Notes: generated from the letters alone by a model not told the origin. A stretch of 64,000 nt of DNA from Ophioceras dolichostomum (GCA_003049485.1 PYST01000089.1:1-64000); one strand, 5' to 3'. Positions 11,387-21,625 are shown, counted from the stretch's first letter. Made by a program: numbers and translations.

Positions 11387-11733
11387 CTAGGCTTGAGGTG
11401 TACTTGTACCATCCTCCTTCCTTCCCCGAATAAAGCGTCGCAGCGAGCTCAAACGACATGTCGGCCCCGACGAGCCTGATGCGGAGCCGGAAGTCGAAGG
11501 CGTTGCCGCCCCGTCACGTTCCGGTGCCAGGGGGACGATATTCTTCGACTCCCTTGGAGGGTAGCACTCATTCTCGTCGTGGTCCCGATGCTTAGGCTTC
11601 AAGCCGCTGTTGAAGGACCTTTTGTTGAGGCACCTGGAGCCACCTGGCGCTTGCACTCCTTGGACAGCTAGCCTATAGGATAGGCCCAGTTGTAGCCGCA
11701 CTTTCGGCAGTAGTAGAATCCGAATTCGCACAT
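11387..11733 (-). pseudogene. Possible decayed small Cys-motif gene (MCxxxxYYCxKCG type)
   Basis: An ATG at 11733 on the reverse strand opens MCEFGFYYCRKCGYNWAYPI, closely resembling the start of the intact small protein at 12937 (MCPWYHYQCPKCGGTW). It meets a TAG after 21 codons, before any usable GT donor. Downstream, a different reverse frame stays open to 11387 with protein-like composition (HRDHDENECYPPRESKNIV and a C-terminal SLRRFIRGRKEDGTSTPQA). A frameshift or an unusual splice would be needed to join them. I read this as a probable broken or rearranged relative of the neighbour; a real two-piece gene cannot be excluded. Confidence 0.35.
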
Positions 11734-12565
11734 GTTGGGTTGATGTTGGTGGTAGTACGTCTAATACTGAAGCTGTGAGGTGAATAATAGATCGAGAGAG
11801 AAAGATAGTATTGCGTGCCTGCACTTGGTCGAAGAAGATACCGTATCGAGCGAGCGAGGGGGATTGTGGCGGAAAGAAGGAAAGTAGTAATGTGATTCCG
11901 AAGTTTTTCTTTTTCTTTTTTTTTAAGGGACCGAAGCAGGCATCGCTGCAGTGAGACGAATCGAGGCTTTATATCTCGCAACAAGGGGCTTGTGAACTGG
12001 AACTCATTCTGGCTTGCTTTACCCCGGTGACCCAGCAACTCTCTTTGCTGAGCATGACCATTTGTAGCACACAATGGTTGCTTTGTGATGAGTCTACTAT
12101 ACCGCAAGTTAGCACTCCGATTCCGTGCGGAACCTTGTCATCGCTCAAAGAGCAACGAGAACAATGACCTGTGTCTCGGAGTCCGCGGAATGGGCACGAA
12201 CAAGAATAGCACTCAGGCTCATTCAGGAAGATTTCGTAAGTCAACAGTACCTAACGCCGCGCAACTCATATATGACGAGCTACCAAAAGCCACTGACTGT
12301 CGACGTCATTAATAGTACTAAGTACTACTATCATTGGTTGAGCCATTGTGAACTGTAGAATCAACGCCACGATCGGCTTAAGCAAGACGAGTTCCACTGA
12401 CGGCCTGTATGCCTATGAAATAGGCGTAATCCAGTTGATAGATCGAGATGAAATAGAGGTAGGCTATCTAAGTTCTGGTGGGTCTCCCAATGAGAGTTTG
12501 AGACTCACCACTCCGAACGTCCATACTGCAATACCCATAGTGCCCAGTGTAGCGACCGCCACGAA

Positions 12566-12937
12566 TCACAGAATGCTGCACTGCTCAACAAGCATGGGCG
12601 GGGGACCATCCTTTGTCTCGGCGTCCTTCTTAGTCTCATCGACGTTCTTGGGCTCGCCGGACTTCTCGGACATCTCCTCAGCCTTGGCGGTCTCCGAACG
12701 CTTCTCCTTCTTCTTGTCGTCCGCTTTCTCGCCGGTTGAATTCTTCTCGTCAGCCATAGTGTTGCTGTTGATGCACTTGGAAGGCGAGTCGTGGTCCTTG
12801 AGCGTGATGATTTTGGCCGCGAGGGTGCGGGCTTGCTGTCGGCGACAGAAATCGAGGTCGAAGCAGCCGCCGTCGGAGTCTAGCTCTTGCCAGGTACCGC
12901 CGCACTTCGGGCACTGATAGTGATACCACGGGCACAT
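12566..12937 (-). CDS. Small Cys-motif (zinc-ribbon-like) protein with C-terminal CaaX-type box
   Basis: Encodes 123 aa from the ATG at 12937. The N-terminus MCPWYHYQCPKCGGTW carries a CxxC knuckle and belongs to a type of short fungal protein starting Met-Cys with an early C..C(x2)C pattern; I know no function for it. Further cysteines (GGCFDLDFCRR and SKCINS) could complete a metal site. The middle is a Lys/Glu/Ser/Asp-rich, probably disordered segment. The protein ends PMLVEQCSIL: the last four residues CSIL fit a CaaX prenylation signal, with Leu favouring geranylgeranylation. This suggests membrane tethering, which is inference. A decayed look-alike lies about 0.8 kb away at 11733. Confidence 0.6.
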   Translation of the reverse strand: MCPWYHYQCPKCGGTWQELDSDGGCFDLDFCRRQQARTLAAKIITLKDHDSPSKCINSNTMADEKNSTGEKADDKKKEKRSETAKAEEMSEKSGEPKNVDETKKDAETKDGPPPMLVEQCSIL

Positions 12938-13578
12938 CGTACTGGTAGTGCTCGTGGAATTGTTTGATTCGTTTTGCCTGCCGTGAAGCTGCTTTGGGGC
13001 TGCTTCGGAAGTCCGAGGTTGTCGAACTTGTGGTTGACGTTGGTCTTTGACTGAGATCAGGATGCGGGAGCGTGTGGGAAAGATCCAAAATGTTCCGAGT
13101 TTGATTGTAGGAGAGAACCGCGTTATGTATTTGGAGCCGTCAGGCTGGGATCACCAAGAACGCGCTCCAGTCACTCCTCCTGCTCCCGTCACTGACTGGG
13201 TTGGTATTGGAACTGCTAGGCATAGGCCATTGCCTTGCTGATTCGATGACGATACGTAGATGAGGTGTAGCTCTTGACTGAGCCATAAATACGTACGTGT
13301 GGACCTTCGAACTCGACAGCTGCAAAGTCAACCGGGCGTCAACCTCGTCTCCGTTGCTCATCCTAGCGGTGTCTGTGCTGCGAAGGAAACTGCCCTACCG
13401 CAACGTACGAAGCAGTACAGCTACTCGCTATGTCTTCCTTGCAAGACAGTTGTTATGGTAGAACAAGATCATAAGTCTATCAAGTATTTTTCGCGTAAAA
13501 GGAAAGCCCACCGCTGGGGATCTTGCAAGTATCACCGCTGACCTAGCTCAACAGCGAGGAGTTCACCTGCATCCCCTC
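12938..13578. other. Spacer between the Cys-motif gene and the CorA-like gene
   Basis: No recognisable gene. Short ORFs on both strands lack family features. It probably contains the promoter of the 12937 gene and the 3' UTR of the gene ending at 13579. Confidence 0.35.
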
Positions 13579-15277
13579 TCAAGCCCCAAAGCTCGAAGGT
13601 CCACTCGTCGAAACTTTTTGCCTGCTCAGCTTCATCAGCTCAATCATTTTATGCACCCCCCTTGATGGCATCGACGCCACCTTGTTGGTCTGCTCGTCCT
13701 CGTCGTTCCTCACTTCTGGCTTCGTCCCCTTCCTGCACCCGCTCGCTGCCGTCCCGCTGCCGACGGGGCGGGCTGGGAAGAAGCGTTGCCAGACGTACCA
13801 CGCCGCGGGCGTGAAGATCATCAGCGGCAGCGTGACTGCCCAGTAGATCCAGAATCTGTCTGAGACGTGCGAAGCCTCTCCGGGCGGCGGGCTGAAGTCG
13901 AAGAAGCTCATGCTAAAGAACGCGCATACGAAGGTTGCGGGAAGGAACGCCAGCGTGACGAAGGCGATGGTCTTCATGGCCGCTCCATCCGCCTGCGCCG
14001 CGCGCCCGATTTCGACGGACACTCGCGCGTCGCGCTGCGTCACCATGTTGAACGCCAGCGAGATCTCGTTCTGAAGACGTTCCTTGTTCGATTGGGAGCG
14101 CAGGAGTAGGTTCCGCGCTAGGGTTTTGTGAAACATCAGTCTGTTCCGGATGGCGTCTGATCGGGCGGGCGAGGATGATGCTGACGATGACTGCGCGCTG
14201 TCGCTGTGAGTTCTAGCAGCATTCGTTTCTATGTCCTCGAAACGGTAGGCCAACATGTCTTCGATGGTGGCCGCGGCAACCTCGAGCGTCTCCGTGATGT
14301 GAATGGCGTGTCGGGAGAGGTCGTGCAACCGAGGGAAATAGGAGGGCGAGTCGGTGTCGGGGCCTGGGCCGGAAACGTCCCGTCTCTTCTCGGTCGCCCT
14401 GACGAGGTCGCGCATGCCCCAGACCGACATGCTCTGCCAGACAAGTAGTCTTTCCAATAGGAAGGGGTAAGGCCATAACGGATGACGGAGCTGCCCGAGA
14501 GTGATGCCATGGAGGAGCCGCGACGACAAGTCTTCGGCTACTGACGCCTCGAAATCGAACAGGAGCACAACGGCCTGGCTGGTCGATGGCACCCATGTCG
14601 AGACAACGTGCAACTTATACCAGCTATACTCCGCGGCTCCGTCTCCGGACCCGCGAACCTCCTTTCCGCGAAAACGACAGCTCGTTGCTGAGTGTCCGGG
14701 TTTCCAGCCCCAGGAGGTGTCAGTCTTTCTCTATGAGGGCAAATTTGATGGCGAGGCGAGGTCGTCATACTCATTCCCAAATGTCTCCCATCTCCATCCG
14801 CCGACTCTTCGTAGCAGAAGTACCCGTTCGCGGACTGGCAGTAGTCCTCCCACCAATAATCGGGAATGATGCCAGATAACAGCCCGCGACACAAAGTGCA
14901 TCGGCGCAATGCAAAGGAGCTGGCAGATCTGAAGGTGTCGGGGTATGAGATGATGTGAGCTTCTTGTTGCCATCATCATTCCGAGTCTGATCACCAATCA
15001 TCCGGGACCCGACTCACATGACGATCGCATCGCCTTTCAGGCCGGGAACTCCGCCTTTCTTCGCGAACTCGGTCGAAGGAAGGACGAGACTCTCAGAGGT
15101 AGAGTGTCCTATCATGGACGTTAATCTCTGTCTCCCGCTTTGCCTTCTTGCCTTCCTCATCCGCCTCCTGCCCCCCAATGCCCTCCTCCTTCTCCCTTCA
15201 GTCTCGGGCAACTCACCTCTAGACCACCTCACAATGCCGAGATCTGGGCAATCTAGGCACTCTTCCGAGTTTTCCAT
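13579..15277 (-). CDS. CorA-like membrane protein (Mg2+ transporter fold, fungal type)
   Basis: The C-terminal exon (13579 to about 14615) encodes the characteristic end of fungal CorA-like proteins. A helical region (LAFNMVTQRDARVSVEIG) precedes TM1 MKTIAFVTLAFLPATFVCAF with SMSFFDFS, then TM2 around FWIYWAVTLPLMIFTPAAWY and a basic cytosolic tail. The GMN motif of true CorA channels is absent (SMS at that place), so transport is doubtful. The long frame opens only at a TTG, so upstream exons are required. Plausible ones are 15217..15277 (ATG at 15277, MENSEECLDCPDLG, GTGAGT donor), 15018..15108 (GTGAGT donor) and an exon from 14928 containing GIIPDYWWEDYCQSANGYF. How the 14600-14800 stretch is read is unresolved: either a very short intron or damage. 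A second family member lies at 44937. Confidence 0.65.
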
Positions 15278-15905
15278 TTTACTTCGAGGCTGTGCCTCAC
15301 GGTCAGGCGGTCAATCTCTGGCGGTTGGATACGGCAAACTTGTCGGAACTGGCTTCAGAACTGGCTTCAGCTCATGCTAACTTTACCAGGCGTCTCGTTG
15401 GGGTTGCTGGCTGCCTGGACACTGCGTTGTTTCGGCCCCCACTGACTGATGTGCCCGTGCAGGGAAAGGGGAGGGGGGGGACAACAGATGATTTGCGGCT
15501 GCTGCATTACCTGGGCGGGTAACTTCTCAGCGGGATCCATTCTGTCGCTGGATAATGTAACGGTCATATTTGGCGCGTCCAATGATCTCCGTTTTACCCC
15601 GCTCCTTGCTTGGCACAGACTTGACGCCAGGCGCTGCAGTGCAAGCCTCGGGGGGGGATTTAACAGGGAGATAAGTGTCTCGGTGTTCTCCTATCGCCCG
15701 ATCTCCTCTCTCTCCCTTACGTGCATCCTTTTTCTGCGAAGCCTGTATTGTACTATGTTGTATTTTGAGCCCCATTTTCCATCGCCCTAGCACGTACGGC
15801 ACGCAGTGTTGTTTAGTAATTATAGGGTGGTTGTCTCCTCGAACATACAGTCCACAGTACATTACAGATACACTGCATTGTCCGACACCCTGACTTCCGG
15901 CTATT
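15278..15905. promoter_or_regulatory. Divergent spacer between CorA-like gene and NLR
   Basis: About 630 bases between the start codon of the reverse-strand CorA-like gene and the start of the NLR at 15906. No gene is recognised. It must contain both promoters if the models are right. Confidence 0.35.
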
Positions 15906-18900
15906 ATGCCAGCTCTCTCTTCCCATACGTACACGGTCGGGTGGATTTGTGCTCTCACCGTGGAGCTCACTGCCGCGAGAGCCTTCCTCGACGAGACGCA
16001 TCCTCAACCTCAGTCGAGGGCTCAGCACGATGACAACACCTACGTACTCGGCTCGATCGCTGGACATAATGTCGTGATGGCTGCGCTGCCGGCGGGGGAG
16101 TACGGCACGTCCTCCGCCGCTAGCGTCGCCAAGGATATGCTGCGAAGCTTTCCCGACGTCCGATTCGGCCTCATGGTCGGCATCGGCGGCGGAGCACCCA
16201 GCAAAGAAGGCGATGTTCGCCTCGGCGACGGAGCACCCAGCAAAGGAGGCGATGTTCTCCTCGGCGACGGAGCACCCAACAAAGGAGGCGATGTTCGCCT
16301 CGGCGACGTTGTCGTCAGCCGTCCGGGCCCCGGCCATGGGGGCGTTGTCCAGTACGACTTCGGAAAGAGGATCCAAGGGCGTGATTTCCAGCACACTGGG
16401 TTTCTGAGTCCACCGCCGCGCCTGCTGCTCACTGCCACGTCCTTGCTCGAATCAGATCACGAGATGGAGAGCAACGGTCTCAAAGCCGATGCGGATGCCG
16501 TCTTCGTCAAATACCCCAAGCTGAAGAAGAAGTACTCCCGCCCAGGGGGTGATAGCGACAGGCTGTACAAACCCCAGGTCACACATCCCATCGACGACGA
16601 GCCATGCGGCCAGGTGTGCGCGGAAGGTCTCGTGAAAAGGCCCATTCGAGATGAAGATGTCGACATCTCCCTGGTCCACTATGGGCTCATTGCCTCCGGA
16701 AACTCGCTCATGAAAAATGCCGAGGAGAGAGACGAGTACGCAAGAGCCAAGGGGGTGCTTTGCTTCGAGATGGAGGCGGCGGGTCTGATGAACACTGGCT
16801 TCAAGTGCCTCGTCATCCGGGGAATCTGCGACTACTCGGATACGCACAAGAACAAGGACTGGCAGGGTTATGCGTCCCTAGTCGCCGCCGGCTACGCAGC
16901 CGAGCTTCTACGTCGTATCCCGCCCAGCGAGGTCCAGCTGGAGGAGAAGATGGATGTAGAGGGCATTCTTCAAGGCAGTTAGTCGCTCACCCAGTTTCGT
17001 TGACGGTTGACTCCAGCTTTTAAGTTCAGCGCTCGCCGGCAGGACGTGCAAATGTATTGGCATGAAGAATATTGCGTCTTGTATCTTCAAGGACGATGCC
17101 TGACCTCTAGGCTTCTGTATGACATACTGTCCACGGTCTTGGCAGTCTATTATAAAACATGGCCCGCGATATAGTACATTGCCGTACATTGCACTCCATC
17201 GGCCGCCACTCCTTCGTTCGAGAATATCATCGAGCACGCTACTAACAGTCGTTACAGTCGGTCACAAAGTCAATCAAACATTGCAAGCTACCCTTTCGAC
17301 AAACGCCGCCCTTCAGTACAATCGAATTAAGAGGTGGCTTTCACCGCCGGATCCGTCCACAAACGTCAACCTTGCAAGGACGAGGCGCTCTCCCGGGACC
17401 GGCTCCTGGTTCGTGCGGAGCCAAGTCTTCCAGGAGTGGCTGTCGGGATCCCGCCGACATCTTTGGCTGGTCGGGTCGATGGGGTGCGGTAAGACCGTGC
17501 TGAGCGCCACGGTGCTTGATCATCTCCAGCAAATATACGGCAACCACTTGATCCTCAGGTTCTTCTTTGACTTCAGCGATGCGGCAAAGCGGACGCTAGA
17601 TGGCATGTTACGGTCATTTGTCTTCCAGTTCTACGGGAGTGGACCAGATTCCACGGCGCAGCTAGATGAGCTGTTCAAGTCTCACGGCAACAAGGAGCCG
17701 ACCACCGAGGCCCTCCGAGAGGCCATACGCAAGCTTCTGGGGCGCCAGAAGAAGGTGCTCATCGTTCTAGATGCCTTGGACGAAGCCACATCTAGAGATG
17801 AGCTCCTCAACTGGATCAAGGAGATTACCTCGACCGCGGACCTATCTCATGTCCAGCTCATCTGTCTCAGCCGACCAGAGGCTGGCCTCCGCGATATCGT
17901 CTCGTGGATCGGCGAGTGCAATCACTTCCAGCTGGACAAAGTCTCAATCGACGAAGACATACGCTCCTACATCACGGACAAACTCGAAAATGACACAAAG
18001 TTCAAAAAGTGGGCGGCGTATCCAATGGTCCTCAAGGACATCCGCGAAACGATTTCCAGAAAGTCGGACGGGATGTGAGTGCTAGGTTCACCGGTCTAGG
18101 GGTCTTTAGTATCACCGCCCAGAACCAACTGCTAACTAGGAGTCGTCATTTTGCTAGGTTCCGATGGGCAGCTTGCTTGCTAGACACCCTCCAGGCCTGT
18201 CTCGACCGAGAAGACATTGAAACCGCTCTTCGTTCCCTGCCGGGGGATCTCGAAGCCACCTATGCAAGAATTCTTGAGAACATACCATCGGGTCGAAAGC
18301 GGAAGGCTATACGGCTGCTCCAGTTCCTCGTTTACTCCAAACGGCCTCTCACAGTTGCTGGAGCGATAGATGTCCTAGCCGTCCGACTCGATGACCGCGG
18401 GATGGGAAGCTTCGACAGGCGCGACAGGATGCCAGATCCAAGAGAGATCACGGAGTTTTGCCCGAGTCTCGTGTCGGCTGGTTCGGGGGGAGTCTGCCTT
18501 GCCCACTTGTCGGTTCAGGAGTTTCTCCTTTCTGGCAAGGTGGAAGGCTTCCTTGGCTCAGAAGCCAGCCTCCAAATCACCCGGACGTGCCTTGTCTACC
18601 TCTTCAGCATATTGGCGATTCAAGAACGCTCGTCATGGCGCGCTCCACTACACTCACACTTTGCGCTGGCGGGGCCTGCCGCGGGAATCTGCCTGGACAA
18701 CTTTCGATATGTTGAAGACGACGAGCCGACAATGAAGCGAGTTCTCTCGTTGCTAAGGGATGGCAGCTCGTTTCGTACGTGGAGAGAGCTGTATGAGTCA
18801 GTCGAATATACTCTCAAACCGGACGAGAAGAATGTCACTCCTTGTCTTTACTTCGTCTGCTCAAAAGGACTTATCGAAACGACGAAGCGACTACTAGAAA

Positions 18901-20888
18901 TGGAACAGTGGGACGTCAATGCACCAGGTGGTGAATACAACACCGCCCTCGGCGCCGCTTCGGCGGAGGGCCACACGGAGATTGTCCGCCTGCTTCTGGG
19001 CAAGGGAGCCAATGCCAACGCCGGTGACGGTTCACGGACGCCTCTCTACTGGGCATCAAGCCGAGGCCACGCGGACGCTGCTATGCTGCTTCTGGAAAAT
19101 GGAGCCGACGTTAATCGTGGCAGTCCCCTCTACTTTGCCTCAGAAAATGGTCTTGGTGAAGTTGTCCGGCTGCTCCTGGAGAAGGGAGCCTCTATTGAGG
19201 ATACTGAGGATGGCGACCCCCTCTGCGCTGCCTCAGGAGAGGGCCACAAAGAAGTTGTCCGGCAGCTTCTGGAAAAGGGGGCCGATATTAATCGTGGCCG
19301 CCCCCTCCTCGCTGCCTCAACATCTGGGCACGTTGAAGTTGTCCAGCTGCTTCTGGAAAAGGGGGCCGATATTAATCGTGGCCGCCCCCTCCTCGCTGCC
19401 TCAATATCTGGGCATATTGAAGTTGTCCAGCTGCTTCTGGAAAAGGGAGCCTCTATTGAGGATGGCAGCCCCCTCTGTGCTGCCTCAGGAAGGGGCCACA
19501 TTAAAGTTGTCCAGCTGCTTCTAGCAAACGGAGCCTCTATTGAGGGTTGCAACTCAGAACGAAGGCCTCTCTGCTCTGCCTTAAGATTCGGTCACGATGA
19601 GGTTGTCCGGCTGCTTCTGGGCAAGGGAGCCGGTGTGGACGGTGGTAATGCGAGGCATAGCCCACTCTGGATTGCGTCGCGTTTTGGTCGGATAGATATG
19701 GTGCGGCTACTCCTGGAAAAGGGAGCCGCGATCAACGACACGCCATTGTCCGCTCTCCGCACGGCCGTACGAAATGGCCACTCGGACATTGTATGTCTTC
19801 TTCTAAACAAGGGAGCCAAGATTGACGAAACGCCATTGCCCGCTCTCATCGCGGCCATGCAAAATAATCATCAGGATATTGTGAGTTCTCTTGTAAGCAA
19901 GGGAGCCACAGTCGATGAAACGCCATTGCCCGTTCTTATCGTGGCCATACAAAATGGCCATACGGACATTGTGCGTCTTCTTCTGGACAAGAGAGCGAAC
20001 ATGGACTCTGTTAGGCCGCAGCTTGACACAGTCTCCTGTAACGGGTCGGACTTTCCACGGTGCAAGTGCAAGGCATGTGACAGACGAGGATATGGCACGA
20101 CCGCTCTTCACACGGCTGTAGAACTGGGAAGGAAGGAGAGTGCACCACTGCGTCTGGAAGCTGGAGCTAGTGTCAATCGCCCAAGCGGCCAAGGCCAACT
20201 TCCTCTCTATATCGCCTCATCGCACGGCTATACAACGATAGTACAGCTCCTTCTGAAGCATAGAGCCGACGTCAACGCACTGGGCGGCCCCCACGGCACA
20301 GCTCTCTGCGGAGCAGCAGCAGAGGGCCACGCGGAAATCGTGCAGCTGCTCCTGGATAATGGGGCCGACATCAGTGGGAGGAGCCGTTCCTCCACTGCCA
20401 CTCTCGCCCGGGAAAGGAGAAGCAGGGAGATTGACCTGATGTTGGCGAGTCGGTTCAAATTCAATAGCACACCACTGACACCAAAACCAGGCGATCGAGC
20501 CTATCTTGACATGCCGGAAGGCGTTGACGGCCACGCCGCCTTCCATGCTGCTTCACGCGAAGGCGATACCGCAGCTGTGCGGGAGCTGCTGGACAAGGGA
20601 GCCGACATTTGCGAAGGGCACATGTTGTTCGCTCTTTGGGCGGCCCACTCGCGACACAACATTGAGACTGCTGAACTGCTCAGTGATAGGCTTCAGGATG
20701 GGTTTGGAGGTGGCGGGGCGGACGTTAAAGCGTGCGGGTGTGAGTTGTGTGAACCCTTAGCGCTCGAGATAGCCATGCGCAGGGGTCACACGGAAATCGC
20801 GCAACTGCTGAGACAAAGGGGCGCGAAGGACCGCCAAAAACGACGAGCTTCACCGACTTTAGCCGGTGAGTCGGAGAAGGAGGCCTAG
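15906..20888 (+). CDS. STAND/NLR receptor with PNP_UDP, NACHT and ankyrin-repeat domains
   Basis: Three exons, 15906..16977, 17258..18074 and 18158..20888, give 1539 aa. Intron 1 has donor GTTAGT, an ACTAAC branch and acceptor ACAG; intron 2 has GTGAGT and GCTAG; both restore frame exactly. The N-terminal nucleoside-phosphorylase-like effector domain (about 8-345) begins TYTVGWICALTVELTAARAF and ends GVLCFEMEAAGLMNTGF, IRGICDYSDTHKNKDWQGYA. The NACHT follows with Walker A GSMGCGKT (430-437), Walker B KKVLIVLDALDEA and LICLSRPE, then MFRWAACLLDTLQAC, the usual post-NACHT block. About 17 ankyrin repeats fill residues 857-1510. In fungi this architecture belongs to NLR-like proteins tied to non-self recognition and programmed cell death. 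The PNP domain carries a tandem triplication of a 13-residue segment, and two ankyrin units are almost identical in DNA. There are no stops or frameshifts within exons. Confidence 0.9.
16191..16307 (+). repeat. Three tandem 39-bp repeats inside the PNP domain of the NLR
   Basis: Three consecutive 39-nt copies (16191..16229, 16230..16268, 16269..16307) differ at only two positions between neighbours. They encode GAPSKEGDVRLGD, GAPSKGGDVLLGD and GAPNKGGDVRLGD. Ordinary PNP domains have one such segment between the glycine-rich loop GIGGG and VVVS, so this adds 26 residues in frame next to the ligand-binding loop. Confidence 0.95.
16978..17257 (+). other. NLR intron 1 (PNP to NACHT linker)
   Basis: A 280-nt intron with donor GTTAGT, branch ACTAAC about 15 nt before the acceptor GTTACAG. 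Without it the PNP frame ends at a TAG spanning 16979-16981. With it the reading continues as GILQ-GIGHKVNQTLQ into the NACHT region. Confidence 0.75.
19272..19439 (+). repeat. Two near-identical 84-bp ankyrin units
   Basis: Units 19272..19355 and 19356..19439 each encode one 28-residue ankyrin repeat (EKGADINRGRPLLAAS... then GH-EVVQLLL). I count three differences in 84 positions, all C/T or G/A. Neighbouring units before and after are related but more diverged. This is expected of recent duplication or gene conversion within the array. Confidence 0.9.
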
Positions 20889-20951
20889 GATATCGAGCCC
20901 CGAGTCTCGAGCCTTGAACCTCTGAAAGCGCATGTCCCTAATAGCCCCTGA

Positions 20952-21191
20952 ATGTCATCACGATCTAGCACCCTTTCGTCATCAAAGGCCCCACAAACTC
21001 CTCCTTCTACTAGGCAGATGAATGCCTCGTCTCTATCTCCAGAAACTCCAGCTAATCGCCTAACTACCTCATCGCCACCGCCCGGCTCCCGCACCAACGA
21101 CGTGCCCGGTCACATCTCGGCCTTCGCGCTCGACTCCGAGACGGGCGCCATCACGTCGCAGCTCTTCCTCATCGAGTCGGCCGACATCTGA
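20952..21191 (+). pseudogene. Fragment of a carboxy-cis,cis-muconate cyclase-like (7-bladed propeller) gene, forward piece
   Basis: The forward frame ends with DVPGHISAFALDSETGAITS followed by QLFLIES, a good match to the late-propeller segment (GYISAFALD.ETGAI..QLFL) of fungal 3-carboxymuconate cyclases. The frame stops at 21189 without the rest of the blade, and the upstream part is a Ser/Thr/Pro-rich sequence I cannot align. It is only a piece. The N-terminal piece of the same kind of protein lies 90 bases away on the opposite strand. Confidence 0.5.
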
Positions 21192-21277
21192 GGGTCGGCC
21201 GTGAAGGGCGAAGCAGACGCTACGGCGATGTGGTTGCTGTTTAGGCAGTTCTCTGTGTCGATATTAATCATGTTGCT

Positions 21278-21616
21278 CTACCGTGTGAGGGTTATGTCAT
21301 CGTTAATGGAGCAGCTCTGGAAGTACCCCGTCGTGCCGACGTAAACATTCTTCCCCCTCTTGGTTGGGGTAGTGCCTGGTCTTACTAAAAGCAGGTGCGA
21401 CCAAAGGGGGCTTGACTGATGCTTACGTCGCGTTAAATTTACCTCGACCCCGACGTGGTTTCGATGGTGGGCAATTGTCAAGCTGTCCGTGGAGTCATCA
21501 AACTCGAGTCCGAGTCGAGTTGAGTTAGCGAAGAAGTTAGTGTACATGTATTGAGGGTCGGCAAGCGCCAGCGCGGCGAGGGTAGCCGTCAACGAGAGTG
21601 ATGATGCCGTCCGCAT
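21278..21616 (-). pseudogene. Fragment of a secreted muconate cyclase-like gene, reverse N-terminal piece
   Basis: The reverse ATG at 21616 begins a signal peptide (MRTASSLSLTATLAALALA), followed by YMYTNFFANSTRLGLEFDD and, after a probable short intron with a GTAAAT donor, KNVYVGTTGYFQSCSIND. These match the start of secreted 3-carboxymuconate cyclase-like proteins (a propeller opening, then NLYVGTTGYFQS). The frame stops at 21278, so most of the roughly 400-residue protein is missing. Together with the forward fragment at 20952 it suggests an inversion and deletion of one gene. Confidence 0.5.
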
Positions 21617-21625
21617 GTTGTACAC

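Noticed and set aside
15906..16982. PNP as a separate stand-alone gene
   Set aside because: A consensus intron restores frame into the NACHT region and this domain order is the known fungal NLR layout; kept only as a possible intron-retained isoform.
21195..21250. Reverse-strand NHIAVASASPF as another muconate cyclase piece
   Set aside because: It is short and could be chance; not used as evidence for the pseudogene.
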